From Ruminococcus sp. FC2018 (lineage in GTDB: Bacteria > Bacillota > Clostridia > Oscillospirales > Ruminococcaceae): 64,000 nucleotides of DNA. Positions 1-7,305 of this stretch are shown in pieces (positions within the stretch are counted from its first letter, which is position 1; the number at the start of each line of letters is the position of its first letter). Location: contig NZ_JHXH01000011.1 of assembly GCF_000621805.1 (NCBI RefSeq), positions 1 through 64,000 of the forward strand, written 5' to 3'. A program made the position numbers and the translations under genes. The notes beneath the pieces are model-generated. The model did no database searches. It worked only from the letters and a program-made list of their open reading frames with translations, and was not told the DNA's origin.

Positions 1-4
1 AAAC

Positions 5-16
5 TGCATATTCCGC
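5..16 (+). repeat. IS21 left terminal inverted repeat
   Basis: TGCATATTCCGC matches the reverse complement of 2789-2800 (TGAATATTCCGC) at 11 of 12 positions. Further copies of the TGTGCAT/CGTGCAC motif follow up to about position 95. Confidence 0.85.
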
Positions 17-115
17 TCCGTGAGTGCACATAAACCGTTCGTTTTGTGCATGGTTTCCGCTGAAACCGTGCACGGAGAACGCTTGAATTGTGCATGGATT
101 CCGCGCGGTTGAGTA

Positions 116-145
116 TTGACAATATACATTGTGCCATGGTATCAT
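116..145 (+). promoter_or_regulatory. promoter of the IS21-internal RNA candidate
   Basis: A -35 TTGACA (116-121) and a -10 TATCAT (140-145) are separated by 18 bp on the plus strand. Transcription would start near 152 and run toward the 3' end of istB, opposite to istAB. No open reading frame with a ribosome site follows; a terminator hairpin does. Confidence 0.55.
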
Positions 146-151
146 TAGTAT

Positions 152-254
152 GCTTTTAGCCGTACAGGAGGATAAGGCAACGCAGGAGTGCGACCTGAGC
201 GCCTGATACGGGGTTTAGCAAGGAGAGTGATGCCGGGTGCGTCACTCTTTTTTT
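152..254 (+). ncRNA. candidate structured RNA inside the IS21 element
   Basis: This stretch lies between a sigma-70-like promoter (116-145) and a terminator, and it folds on paper. CCGTACAGG (160-168) pairs with CCTGATACGG (202-211) with one bulged A, enclosing a hairpin CGCA/TGCG with a GGAG loop (181-192). It ends with AGAGTGA (224-230) pairing TCACTCT (242-248), then seven T. A second 11-bp inverted repeat (219-229 with 272-282) overlaps the terminator stem, and a 12-bp palindrome lies at 255-266. No coding potential was seen. It could be an RNA regulating istAB, a transposition-associated RNA, or a passenger. It was not recognised as a known family. Confidence 0.45.
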
Positions 255-305
255 ATGCTTAAGCATAGACCCACTCTCCTTGGAAAACCTTAATGCGTTA
301 AACTC

Positions 306-325
306 ATGACCGACGCAAGTCGGTC
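306..325. other. hairpin with GCAA tetraloop downstream of istB
   Basis: ACCGAC and GTCGGT enclose a GCAA loop about 25 nt past the istB stop codon. There is no T-run on either strand, so it is more likely a stability or processing hairpin than a full terminator. A 10-bp direct repeat (GCAACGCAGG at 177-186 and 334-343) lies on either side of this stretch. Confidence 0.35.
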
Positions 326-350
326 TGTTTGATGCAACGCAGGTGCCATA

Positions 351-1100
351 TCAACCCTCTTCGTTCACACCTTTTCTCTTTCTCATCGATTCCTTGCAGT
401 CGATAACTATCGTGTAAGAGTCGTGAACAATGCGGTCACATATCGCATCAGCCATTATTGGATCACCGATCTTTTCTCTCCAGCCCGGGATATCAAATTG
501 AGAACAGAATATCGTAGATGCTTTCTTGTATCTGGTCTCAACTATCTCAAGGATATCTCTCGCCTCTGTTTCCCGAAGCGGATACAGTAGCCACTCGTCT
601 ATTATCAGAAGCGCCGGCTTTTTGAATTGCTGCATCGTTCTTGGAAAGGTTCCGTTGTTTCTTGCGATCGATAATTCCACGAGCAAGTCAGGCAGACGAA
701 TGTATCTCACACTCATAAAATTCCTTGCTGCCGCCATTCCCAATGCACATGCAAGATAAGTCTTGCCCGAACCTGTGGCGCCAAGGAGAATAACATTGTG
801 ATGCTGTGTAATGTAATTGCAGGCAGCCAGCCTTGTTATCTGGGCTTTATCGAGATTTCTGTCACTGTGATATTCAACATTCTCTATGCAAGCCTCTGTG
901 TCAGAGAATCCGGCATTTTTGATCAGACGCTTCAAGTGATTGCTTTTCCTTGAAGTCCATTCACGGTCGACGATAAGTCCTATCCTGTCCTCAAAACTCA
1001 ACGAGTTCATCTCTGGATCAGTTAGCTGCTCCCTTAGCGCCTTTGCCATCATTGTCATATGCATTTCCTGCAGCTTTGTGATCGTATTTCCTGTAAGCAT
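351..1100 (-). CDS. istB: IS21-family helper ATPase IstB
   Basis: This 249-residue AAA+ ATPase assists the IstA transposase in target selection. It shows the Walker A motif GATGSGKT around residue 109, a Walker B LLIIDEW around 165, and the usual IstB N terminus (MLTGNTITKL). The ATG at 1100 overlaps the istA stop as TGATG. A GTG at 1103 is the alternative start, and a GGAGG ribosome site sits a few bases upstream of both. Length and motifs look intact, so this half of the element appears functional. Such proteins are often misannotated as DnaC- or DnaA-like replication ATPases, but the pairing with istA and the IS ends settle the identity. Confidence 0.93.
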   Translation of the reverse strand: MLTGNTITKLQEMHMTMMAKALREQLTDPEMNSLSFEDRIGLIVDREWTSRKSNHLKRLIKNAGFSDTEACIENVEYHSDRNLDKAQITRLAACNYITQHHNVILLGATGSGKTYLACALGMAAARNFMSVRYIRLPDLLVELSIARNNGTFPRTMQQFKKPALLIIDEWLLYPLRETEARDILEIVETRYKKASTIFCSQFDIPGWREKIGDPIMADAICDRIVHDSYTIVIDCKESMRKRKGVNEEG

Positions 1101-2629
1101 CACTTTTTACCTCCATAATACTCGTTTCCTCTTGTAAATCCGTATTTTGAAGAGTTAGTGACCGCCTGTGGCTTGTCTTGCTTGTCCTGCCCGGAGGCCA
1201 GAATAGCCTGAACATTTTTAAGCGATGGCCTCGGCGTAAAAGTTAATGCCTTTCTGCAGGCATTTTCAAGCCTTTGAGGAGTATACTTGTCAGATAGCTT
1301 CAATAGTCCCATACAAGCCTTGTAGCCTTGCTGTTCGACCTTGTACCCGGATAAGATGGCACAAACAACAGTTCTGGTGTTCTGACCGATCTTGCCTGCC
1401 CAGCTGATAAATCTTTCTGAGTTCCACTGCAGATACTGCTGATGCTTTTCAGGCATATGACTCTCGGTAGTACTGTACTGATTCTTCCTGCCATACAAAC
1501 GTATGTGTGAGCATATCCTGCTGCCATTGAAAAACACTTCAACAGCGCTGCGTGTGAGTCTGACATCGACCTTTTGCTTGATGTATTCATACGGGACAGA
1601 ATAATTCATACCGTCAACTGAGATATGATAATTCGGACCAACTGTTGCGACCTTCCACACCGACAATTCATAGGGATGTGCAGGCAGCGGCAGTAAAAAC
1701 GGCTTTTCCTGTTCATATTCGCTTGCTCTGCTGCCGTCTCTCTTCTGGAAAGGCTTATGATTGAACTCATAAAGCCTTTCATGGACAGCCTCATTCAATT
1801 CTGACAACGAAAGGAACTTTCGGTTTCTTAGTGCAGCCAATATGAATGTTGAAATGACGCCTACCGTGCCCTCTACCATAGCTTTATCCTTTGGAGCACG
1901 GACACGGGCCGGAAGAACAGCTGTACCATAATGCTCAGCCAGCTCCTGATAAGACTTGTTAAGTTCTATTTCATTTCGCCCATGATGCAGCACACCGGTT
2001 TTCAGGTTATCACACTGAATTATCCTTGCAACACCGCCGAAATACTTGTATGCATTCACATGTGCTGCTGTCCAGCTCTGCTGATCCATAGATAAAAAGC
2101 CTTCGACATAAGCATAACCGCTATATGGGAGTACAGCAACGAAAACGTACACCGGGATCAGTTCGCCTGTATCGGTATCAACAATAGATGCTGTATCTCC
2201 CGCCCAGTCTACCTGCATCATCTCACCGGGCTTATGGTTCAGATGCATAGACGGATTTGACTTTGCCAGATATTCTCTGTAATACTTGTTGAACTGTGTA
2301 GACTGATAAGGAACTTCACCTGATGACAGGCATTTTTCGCAGTATTCCAGCCACAGCAGGTTGAGTGTTACGCCGTCTTTCATCATTTCTTTTGCTACAT
2401 ACGCATAATCCGGCATTTTGTACACAGTCTTCATAGCTGCTGACGGGTACAAGGTTTGAGCAAGCATAACATCTGTCATTCCGGGTGGAAGCGGATATCT
2501 GAGCCCTTTTTCCTTTGCTCTGCGCAGCACTTCTGCAACTGTGTTCCTGGAACAGCCTACGCTTGCGGCTGTTTCCTATTTGTTCATCCCGAGTGATTGA
2601 AGCCTCAGGATCTCACGATAATTGGTCAT
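1100..2629 (-). pseudogene. istA: IS21-family transposase IstA, interrupted by an in-frame TAG
   Basis: The natural start is the ATG at 2629, preceded by GGAGG 8 bp upstream. The frame reads an N-terminal helix-turn-helix (MTNYREILRLQSLGMNK, then ETAASVGCSRNTV) that is interrupted by a TAG at 2576-2578, codon 18, where the family usually has Gln or another polar residue. A single C-to-T change from CAG would explain it. Downstream the frame is open to 1100 and keeps the catalytic DDE set: Asp in QVDWAGD, Asp in QCDNLKT and Glu in KAMVEGTV. An internal GTG at 2530 could start a 476-residue protein that lacks most of the DNA-binding helix-turn-helix. Unless amber suppression or internal initiation works, this copy should not transpose alone. 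Confidence 0.8.
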
Positions 2630-2654
2630 TTCTATGACCTCCTTTTGTTGAATT

Positions 2655-2669
2655 CACGCAATTTGCGTG
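2655..2669. promoter_or_regulatory. palindrome in the istA leader, possible operator
   Basis: CACGCAA and TTGCGTG form a perfect 7-bp inverted repeat around one T. GTTGA/TCAAC bases flank it and extend the symmetry. It sits between the istA -10 box and the ribosome site, where IstA or a host factor could bind DNA or where a leader hairpin could form. Confidence 0.4.
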
Positions 2670-2676
2670 TATCAAC

Positions 2677-2705
2677 ATTTTACCGCAGGATCTTTTGCCG
2701 TTCAA
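2677..2705 (-). promoter_or_regulatory. istAB promoter
   Basis: On the minus strand, TTGAAC (2700-2705) and TAAAAT (2677-2682) are separated by 17 bp, about 50 bp upstream of the istA ATG at 2629. The -35 box lies among the right-end terminal repeats, so IstA binding there could repress its own promoter. Confidence 0.6.
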
Positions 2706-2788
2706 CTATATGCACAATGGTGCGGCGAGCATGCACGGTTTAAGCGTTTTGTATGCACAATTCGTGCGGTTTTAACGCTCGTTTTTAT

Positions 2789-2800
2789 GCGGAATATTCA
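2789..2800 (-). repeat. IS21 right terminal inverted repeat
   Basis: This is the right end of the element, ending in CA. It pairs with 5-16 with one mismatch. Sub-terminal copies of the TTGTGCAT motif lie between 2710 and 2765 in the opposite orientation. Confidence 0.85.
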
Positions 2801-2806
2801 GCAAAC
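2801..2806 (+). repeat. probable 6-bp target-site duplication
   Basis: GCAAAC directly follows the right terminus. The last four bases, AAAC, are present at 1-4 before the left terminus, and the window starts there, so only four of six bases can be verified. Duplications of 4-8 bp are usual for IS21 elements. Confidence 0.6.
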
Positions 2807-3016
2807 GAACAAAACGATATAATAATTAAACAACTATATAAACAAAAACTACAAAACGAAGAAATAATACAACATCTAAGAACCATTACAAATAACAAAA
2901 CAGAACAGCCTACCGAACTGCAAAACAATAATATATATGACTTTAGAAATGAAATAAACGGATTTCAAAACTACTATAATGACAACACACTATACAACGA
3001 TCATATGCAACAATAG
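2801..3016 (+). pseudogene. 3' fragment of a gene truncated by the IS21 insertion
   Basis: An A+T-rich reading frame, open across the IS/chromosome junction, ends with TAA-type stop just before a strong terminator. The chromosomal part encodes about 71 residues starting ANEQND and rich in Asn, Gln and Tyr. It has a short helical stretch around QLYKQKLQNEEIIQHL that resembles coiled-coil or DNA-binding helices. An ATG at 2753 inside the IS end is in frame and could allow a short hybrid protein. Base composition is much more A+T-rich than the IS. The family was not recognised, and the rest of the gene lies left of the window. Confidence 0.6.
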
Positions 3017-3064
3017 CCCTGTGAGATAGTCAGCTGGCTACCCTTCACAGGGCTATTGTTTTAT
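3009..3064 (+). terminator. strong terminator shared by the truncated gene and cluster 1
   Basis: AACAATAGCCCTGTGA (3009-3024) pairs perfectly with TCACAGGGCTATTGTT (3045-3060) and is followed by T-rich sequence on the plus strand. It starts about 30 bp beyond the last gene of cluster 1 (stop at 3093), so it may also stop minus-strand transcription, although the T-run is weaker in that direction. Confidence 0.8.
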
Positions 3065-3092
3065 AAGGGTTTGCACGATATGATTTGAATTA

Positions 3093-4232
3093 TTATATCT
3101 TTCTTAATGCGCTAATCTCAGCTTTTGCACGGCTACGTTTGCTTGTAAATATAGATCCGATCCTGTAAAAGAACAGTAGCGGTAAGCGTGCTTTGCTCTT
3201 GTAAAACCACGGATAATAGCTTGCAAAGATTCTGTATTTTTCGTTCTTCTCTGAAACCGGCACCATTAAACGTTGGCAGATATACTTTATTTTCTCAAAG
3301 TGACCATTATTATTTTTTTTGATCGTATTGCTGACTATGTTATCGATTGTACCGTAAGTCCCTGAAAAAATGATGTAATCAAACATTTTGCACTCCCCTG
3401 CTGTGAGTTTCTTCCCACCGAGAAGATGTAAAGAAAGATCACGGGTTTGCTTTTCGTACTCTGCGATACCGAGTTTTTCACATTCATTTTCAATGTATTT
3501 CATATCAAGCTTACCAGCATAGTGATTCAAGTATACATATGTGTCAACAAGTGAACGAAGTCCTGTGCCGCCACTTGAATAATGCTTATAGTTATGGGCA
3601 GTTATGTAAATATAGAAATCCTCAACAGAAAGATGATATCCGTAGCCGTTTTCGCTGTCCTTTATTACCTTTTGAAATATATTGGAGAAATACGTATAAA
3701 ACTCTTCCTGGTGCCAATCACCAAACAATTCTGTATGTATCTCAAAATTACATACGGGCGATTTATAATATATATCATGATTTCCAGAATCGAAATTCTT
3801 GGTTTTAAACCCGAAGGACTGCATGATCGTGCGCACATCTTCAGCGCGAATCTTATCAAAAAGTATATCATTATCTGCCATTTGACGCATACCAATTTGT
3901 GGATACAGATCTTTGATAAGTATGCCTTTAAGTGGCATATACCAGATGCAAGCCTTTTCAAGCTCTGCAAGGACGTTTTCACGCTCTGCATCAAGGATGA
4001 TCGTTTTCCTAATCGCTTTGTTCTTCTCCTCTTCAAAGTCCTTGTCATAGATACCAGCGGACTCCAAAGCATACGCTGCAATAGCGGTCAGCGAATGCCC
4101 CTTTGCAACCACAAACAAGCCCGATAAGTCCATCTTATCGAGCTTTTCTTTTGCGGGTGTTTTTTTATTCAGTATACATCTGATAAGGTACATAAGATAG
4201 TATGCGTTTTGCTTGTAGTCGTGCTTGGTCAT
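3093..4232 (-). CDS. nucleotidyltransferase-like family protein (PF14907 type)
   Basis: This 379-residue protein resembles the uncharacterised nucleotidyltransferase family common at the ends of polysaccharide and lasso-peptide clusters. The core signature is near residues 98-125: MPLKGILIKDLYP, then R-x-M-x-D-N-D-ILF, in which the aspartates would bind metal and nucleotide. A His-rich middle part (residues 195-220) follows. It starts one base after the capF stop and is the last gene of cluster 1, so it is probably translated with the operon. Substrate unknown: it might modify a sugar, a lipid carrier or a protein. The family call rests on the K-G/D-x-D pattern and is fairly firm; the role is open. 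Confidence 0.7.
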   Translation of the reverse strand: MTKHDYKQNAYYLMYLIRCILNKKTPAKEKLDKMDLSGLFVVAKGHSLTAIAAYALESAGIYDKDFEEEKNKAIRKTIILDAERENVLAELEKACIWYMPLKGILIKDLYPQIGMRQMADNDILFDKIRAEDVRTIMQSFGFKTKNFDSGNHDIYYKSPVCNFEIHTELFGDWHQEEFYTYFSNIFQKVIKDSENGYGYHLSVEDFYIYITAHNYKHYSSGGTGLRSLVDTYVYLNHYAGKLDMKYIENECEKLGIAEYEKQTRDLSLHLLGGKKLTAGECKMFDYIIFSGTYGTIDNIVSNTIKKNNNGHFEKIKYICQRLMVPVSEKNEKYRIFASYYPWFYKSKARLPLLFFYRIGSIFTSKRSRAKAEISALRKI

Positions 4233-4233
4233 A

Positions 4234-5430
4234 TTACACTATCTCCCCAAACGTATCCGGCCTCTGCGGATCAAACAATTCATTCGCCCACATCACCGTG
4301 ACCAGATTCTCCGTCTCGGAAAGATTTATTATGTTGTGCGTATACCCTGGCAGCATATGTACCGTCTCAATCTTATCACCTGAAACCTCGAACTCAATGA
4401 CCTCATCGGAGCCGATCTTCCTCTCCTGGATAAGCCCGTGACCGGCAACAACTATGAAGAATTCCCACTTTGAGTTATGCCAATGCTGGCCTTTGGTGAT
4501 TCCCGGTTTCGAGATATTTACGCTGAACTGACCGCAGTTTGCGGTCTTAAGCATTTCAGTGAAGCTTCCTCTTTCATCGCAATTCATCTTCAGCGGGAAG
4601 CTGACCTTTTCCTTCGGAAGATAACTCAGATATGTTGAGTAAAGCTTTTTGGCAAAGCTGTTATTTGGTATCTGCGGCATTACGAGAGTATCAGGCTGTG
4701 CTTTGAAACTCTCAAGTAAATCAACGATCTCACCGAGTGTGACCTTGTGTGTTGTAGGTACAAAGCAGAACTTGCCGTCAGCATCTGCAGCGGGAACAAG
4801 TTCCTCATAATTGCAGCGGTTCGGCTTGCCCTCAAGGCAGTTGTACATCTCTTCAACGAGGTCATCTATGTACAGCAGCTCAAGCTGAGTGCTTCTGTCG
4901 TTGACTTGGATAGGCAGATCGTTTGCAATATTGTTGCAGAATGTCGCAACAGCACTGTTATAGTTAGGTCTGCACCACTTGCCGAACAGATTCGGGAAAC
5001 GGTACACATACACCTTCGCACCCGTCTCTTTAGCGTAGTCGAAGAACAGGTTCTCCCCTGCCAGCTTGCTTCTGCCGTACTCACCGTCATACCTGCCAAT
5101 AAGCGTCGCCTGCAAGGAACTTGACAGCATTATCGGGCACTTATTGTTGTGCTTTTTGAGTGTGTCGAGCAGCGTGCTTGCAAAGCCGAAATTGCCCTGC
5201 ATAAACTCCGCTGTGTCCTTTGGACGATTGACCCCTGCAAGGTTAAACACAAAGTCAGCTCTCTCGCAGTATGTGTCAAGCAGCACAGGCTCGGTGTCGA
5301 TATCGTACTCGTAGATCTCATCGATCTTGATGTTCGGACGAGTGCGATTCTTGTTTTCTTTTATGTTTTTGAGATTGGCAACAAGGTTCTTACCGACAAA
5401 ACCTTTTGCACCTGTAACGAGTATGTTCAT
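4234..5430 (-). CDS. capF: CapF-type bifunctional reductase/epimerase for UDP-L-FucNAc synthesis
   Basis: This 398-residue enzyme has an N-terminal short-chain dehydrogenase domain (VTGAKGFVGKN at the start, YGRSK as the Tyr/Lys pair near residue 125) and a C-terminal cupin domain with metal-ligand residues around GQHWHNSKWEFF. This is the architecture of CapF/WbjC/FnlB, which epimerises at C3 and reduces C4 of the CapE product to give UDP-2-acetamido-2,6-dideoxy-L-talose. CapG then makes UDP-N-acetyl-L-fucosamine. The ATG at 5430 has AAGGG upstream; a start at 5454 would overlap the previous gene. CapE and CapG are just upstream, so the pathway is complete, though a small unknown gene separates it from capG. 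Confidence 0.9.
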   Translation of the reverse strand: MNILVTGAKGFVGKNLVANLKNIKENKNRTRPNIKIDEIYEYDIDTEPVLLDTYCERADFVFNLAGVNRPKDTAEFMQGNFGFASTLLDTLKKHNNKCPIMLSSSLQATLIGRYDGEYGRSKLAGENLFFDYAKETGAKVYVYRFPNLFGKWCRPNYNSAVATFCNNIANDLPIQVNDRSTQLELLYIDDLVEEMYNCLEGKPNRCNYEELVPAADADGKFCFVPTTHKVTLGEIVDLLESFKAQPDTLVMPQIPNNSFAKKLYSTYLSYLPKEKVSFPLKMNCDERGSFTEMLKTANCGQFSVNISKPGITKGQHWHNSKWEFFIVVAGHGLIQERKIGSDEVIEFEVSGDKIETVHMLPGYTHNIINLSETENLVTVMWANELFDPQRPDTFGEIV

Positions 5431-5443
5431 AACTAATAAACCC

Positions 5444-5917
5444 TTATTCTTCATTAATAACTAAACTACAGTTTTCAAATATCTCACATTTTACATTTTC
5501 ATATATAATACTTTCATCAATAATCTTTGATATACAATCATCAATATGAAACACTATATTAGGAATTAATAAAGTAGCAACATAGATCAATTCATTCTTT
5601 GAAACTGTTGTTTGTAGTTCACAATTAAAGTTCGTATGGTGAATTGGCTTAGCACTTAAGCTCATTCCATTACTCGTCTTAATTAATGAAGTTTGACCAG
5701 CTGAAAACTCATCATTATCGACTTTGTTGATAGATAACTCATCAATATATAATGTTTGATTAGTACCTCTCATTCCATTTTTCAAAAGATCCCCTAATGT
5801 TTCCATTGATGCAGAATTAAAAATAAGATATTCAATTTCTATTTCTTTTCCACTGGTTTTTTTTATTGCCTTACCGTCAAACTGATTATTATCTAAATAT
5901 GCATAATTATAATTCAT
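5444..5917 (-). CDS. unknown 157-residue protein interleaved in the FucNAc genes
   Basis: The ATG at 5917 overlaps the capG stop as TGATG and has GGAG 9 bp upstream, so it should be translationally coupled to capG. The gene is visibly richer in A+T than capG and capF on either side. The product starts MNYNYAYLDNNQ, has no signal peptide or membrane segment, and looks like a mixed beta protein with alternating hydrophobic stretches (for example LIYVATLLIPNIVFHI near residue 117). No family was recognised. Its place inside an otherwise standard capE-capG-capF series suggests late insertion. It could be a small regulator, an immunity-type protein or a scaffold; nothing in the sequence decides this. 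Confidence 0.75.
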   Translation of the reverse strand: MNYNYAYLDNNQFDGKAIKKTSGKEIEIEYLIFNSASMETLGDLLKNGMRGTNQTLYIDELSINKVDNDEFSAGQTSLIKTSNGMSLSAKPIHHTNFNCELQTTVSKNELIYVATLLIPNIVFHIDDCISKIIDESIIYENVKCEIFENCSLVINEE

Positions 5918-7077
5918 CAATTCTTTCTCCAAACCATCTTATTGACAACGCCTGTGTACGACTGGATTATCTTAACGACCTTATCGGATACGTTCTCGTC
6001 AACATAATCGGGAACCGGGATTCCGAGGTCGCCGTTCTTGTTCATCTCAACAGCTGTGTCAACAGCCTGCAGCAGTGACTTTTCATCGATGCCTGCGAGC
6101 ACAAAACAAGCCTTGTCAAGAGCCTCGGGGCGCTCGGTGCTTGTCCTGATGCAAATTGCAGGGAACGGATGACCAACGCTTGTGAAGAAACTGCTTTCCT
6201 CAGGCAGCGTACCGCTGTCGGAAACTACCGCAAACGCATTCATCTGCAGGCAGTTATAATCGTGGAAACCGAGAGGCTCGTGCTGGATAACTCTCTTATC
6301 CAGCTTGAAGCCGCTTGCTTCAAGACGTTTTTTAGAGCGGGGGTGACAGCTGTAAAGTATCGGCATATCGTATTTTTCAGCCATCTTATTTATCGCATTG
6401 AAAAGACTCATAAAGTTCTTCTCAGTGTCGATGTTCTCCTCACGGTGAGCAGAAAGCAGAATGTACTTTCCTTTCTCCAGACCGAGCTTTTTATGAACTT
6501 CGCTTGCTTCAATCTTAGCAAGATTACTGTGCAGAACTTCCGCCATTGGCGAGCCTGTAACGTATGTGCGCTCCTTTGGCAGACCACAGTCGGCAAGGTA
6601 TCTTCTTGCGTGCTCGGAGTATGCCATATTCACATCGCTGATGATGTCAACGATTCGGCGGTTAGTTTCCTCAGGCAGGCACTCATCCTTGCATCTGTTG
6701 CCCGCTTCCATATGGAAAATGGGTATATGCAGACGCTTTGCACCGATGACCGACAGACAGCTGTTTGTGTCGCCGAGAACGAGCACAGCGTCAGGTTTTA
6801 TCTCAGCCATAAGCTGATAACTCTTTGCTATGATGTTGCCCATTGTCTCGCCGAGGTTGTTGCCCACAGCGTTCATATAAACCTCAGGATCATCAAGCTC
6901 AAGGTCATGGAAGAACACGCCGTTAAGGTTGTAATCGTAATTCTGACCTGTGTGAGCAAGTATGGTATCAAAGTATTTGCGGCACTTCTTGATAACAGCC
7001 GCAAGACGGATTATTTCAGGTCGGGTGCCGACTATTATCATTAGTTTGAGTTTGCCGTTATCTTTCCAAATTGTCAT
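5917..7077 (-). CDS. capG: CapG-type UDP-N-acetyl-sugar 2-epimerase (UDP-L-FucNAc forming)
   Basis: This 386-residue enzyme is of the WecB/CapG/WbjD epimerase family. Recognisable parts are VGTRPEIIR near the N terminus, LVLGDTNS near residue 100, HMEAGNRC, the PEETNRRI segment, and SDSGTLPEE with the binding-site Ser/Gly/Glu. It would convert UDP-2-acetamido-2,6-dideoxy-L-talose into UDP-N-acetyl-L-fucosamine by C2 epimerisation. The ATG at 7077 has AAAGGTGA upstream; a GTG at 7089 is a poorer start. Alone it could be a UDP-GlcNAc 2-epimerase, but the variant motifs and the capE/capF neighbours favour the FucNAc pathway. Confidence 0.9.
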   Translation of the reverse strand: MTIWKDNGKLKLMIIVGTRPEIIRLAAVIKKCRKYFDTILAHTGQNYDYNLNGVFFHDLELDDPEVYMNAVGNNLGETMGNIIAKSYQLMAEIKPDAVLVLGDTNSCLSVIGAKRLHIPIFHMEAGNRCKDECLPEETNRRIVDIISDVNMAYSEHARRYLADCGLPKERTYVTGSPMAEVLHSNLAKIEASEVHKKLGLEKGKYILLSAHREENIDTEKNFMSLFNAINKMAEKYDMPILYSCHPRSKKRLEASGFKLDKRVIQHEPLGFHDYNCLQMNAFAVVSDSGTLPEESSFFTSVGHPFPAICIRTSTERPEALDKACFVLAGIDEKSLLQAVDTAVEMNKNGDLGIPVPDYVDENVSDKVVKIIQSYTGVVNKMVWRKN

Positions 7078-7104
7078 AGAGCGTTTCACCTTTCAAAAGC
7101 AGCA

Positions 7105-7305
7105 TTAATCAAATCCAAGAGACACATAATTTCCGCATTCATCGCATAGAATCTTTATTTCTTTTATTTTTGATTCTTTATCATATTCATCATCTGAAAA
7201 GCGGAATCGCTTTGTATCAAGATAATCCCTAAATTGTATATATTTCTTTTTGGGGGCGGACATTGTAACTTCATTTCCGCATTCGCATTTTATAGTTAGT
7301 GTCAT
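7105..7305 (-). CDS. 66-residue Zn-ribbon-like small protein
   Basis: The ATG overlaps the capE stop as TAATG and is preceded by GGGGGAG, so translation is coupled to capE. The protein has a CxC motif near the N terminus (IKCECGNEV) and CDECG near the C terminus, separated by a charged, basic/acidic middle. This spacing fits one small zinc-binding ribbon. It is the second small unknown gene interleaved between the FucNAc genes (capE, this gene, capG, the 157-residue gene, capF). No function can be assigned. Confidence 0.75.
   Translation of the reverse strand: MTLTIKCECGNEVTMSAPKKKYIQFRDYLDTKRFRFSDDEYDKESKIKEIKILCDECGNYVSLGFD

Larger units (their letters stand above)
5..2800 (-). mobile_element. 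IS21-family insertion sequence
   Basis: A 2.8-kb element carries an istA/istB pair read on the minus strand. It starts with TG and ends with CA. Its outer 12 bp (5-16 and 2789-2800) are inverted repeats with one mismatch, and both ends contain several copies of a TTGTGCAT/CGTGCA-type motif inside the terminus (left near 25, 42, 66 and 87; right near 2712, 2732 and 2754), as expected for the multiple terminal repeats of IS21 elements. The six bases after the right end, GCAAAC, match the four bases visible before the left end (AAAC at 1-4), so a 6-bp target duplication is likely; the window edge hides the other two bases. The element interrupts a plus-strand gene whose tail is at 2801-3016. Its istA contains an in-frame stop, so it may no longer be autonomous. 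Confidence 0.93.

Noticed and set aside
6169-7044. A 291-codon plus-strand frame antisense to capG
   Set aside because: It is a shadow of capG, whose product has clear family motifs; the antisense frame has no ribosome site and an improbable composition.
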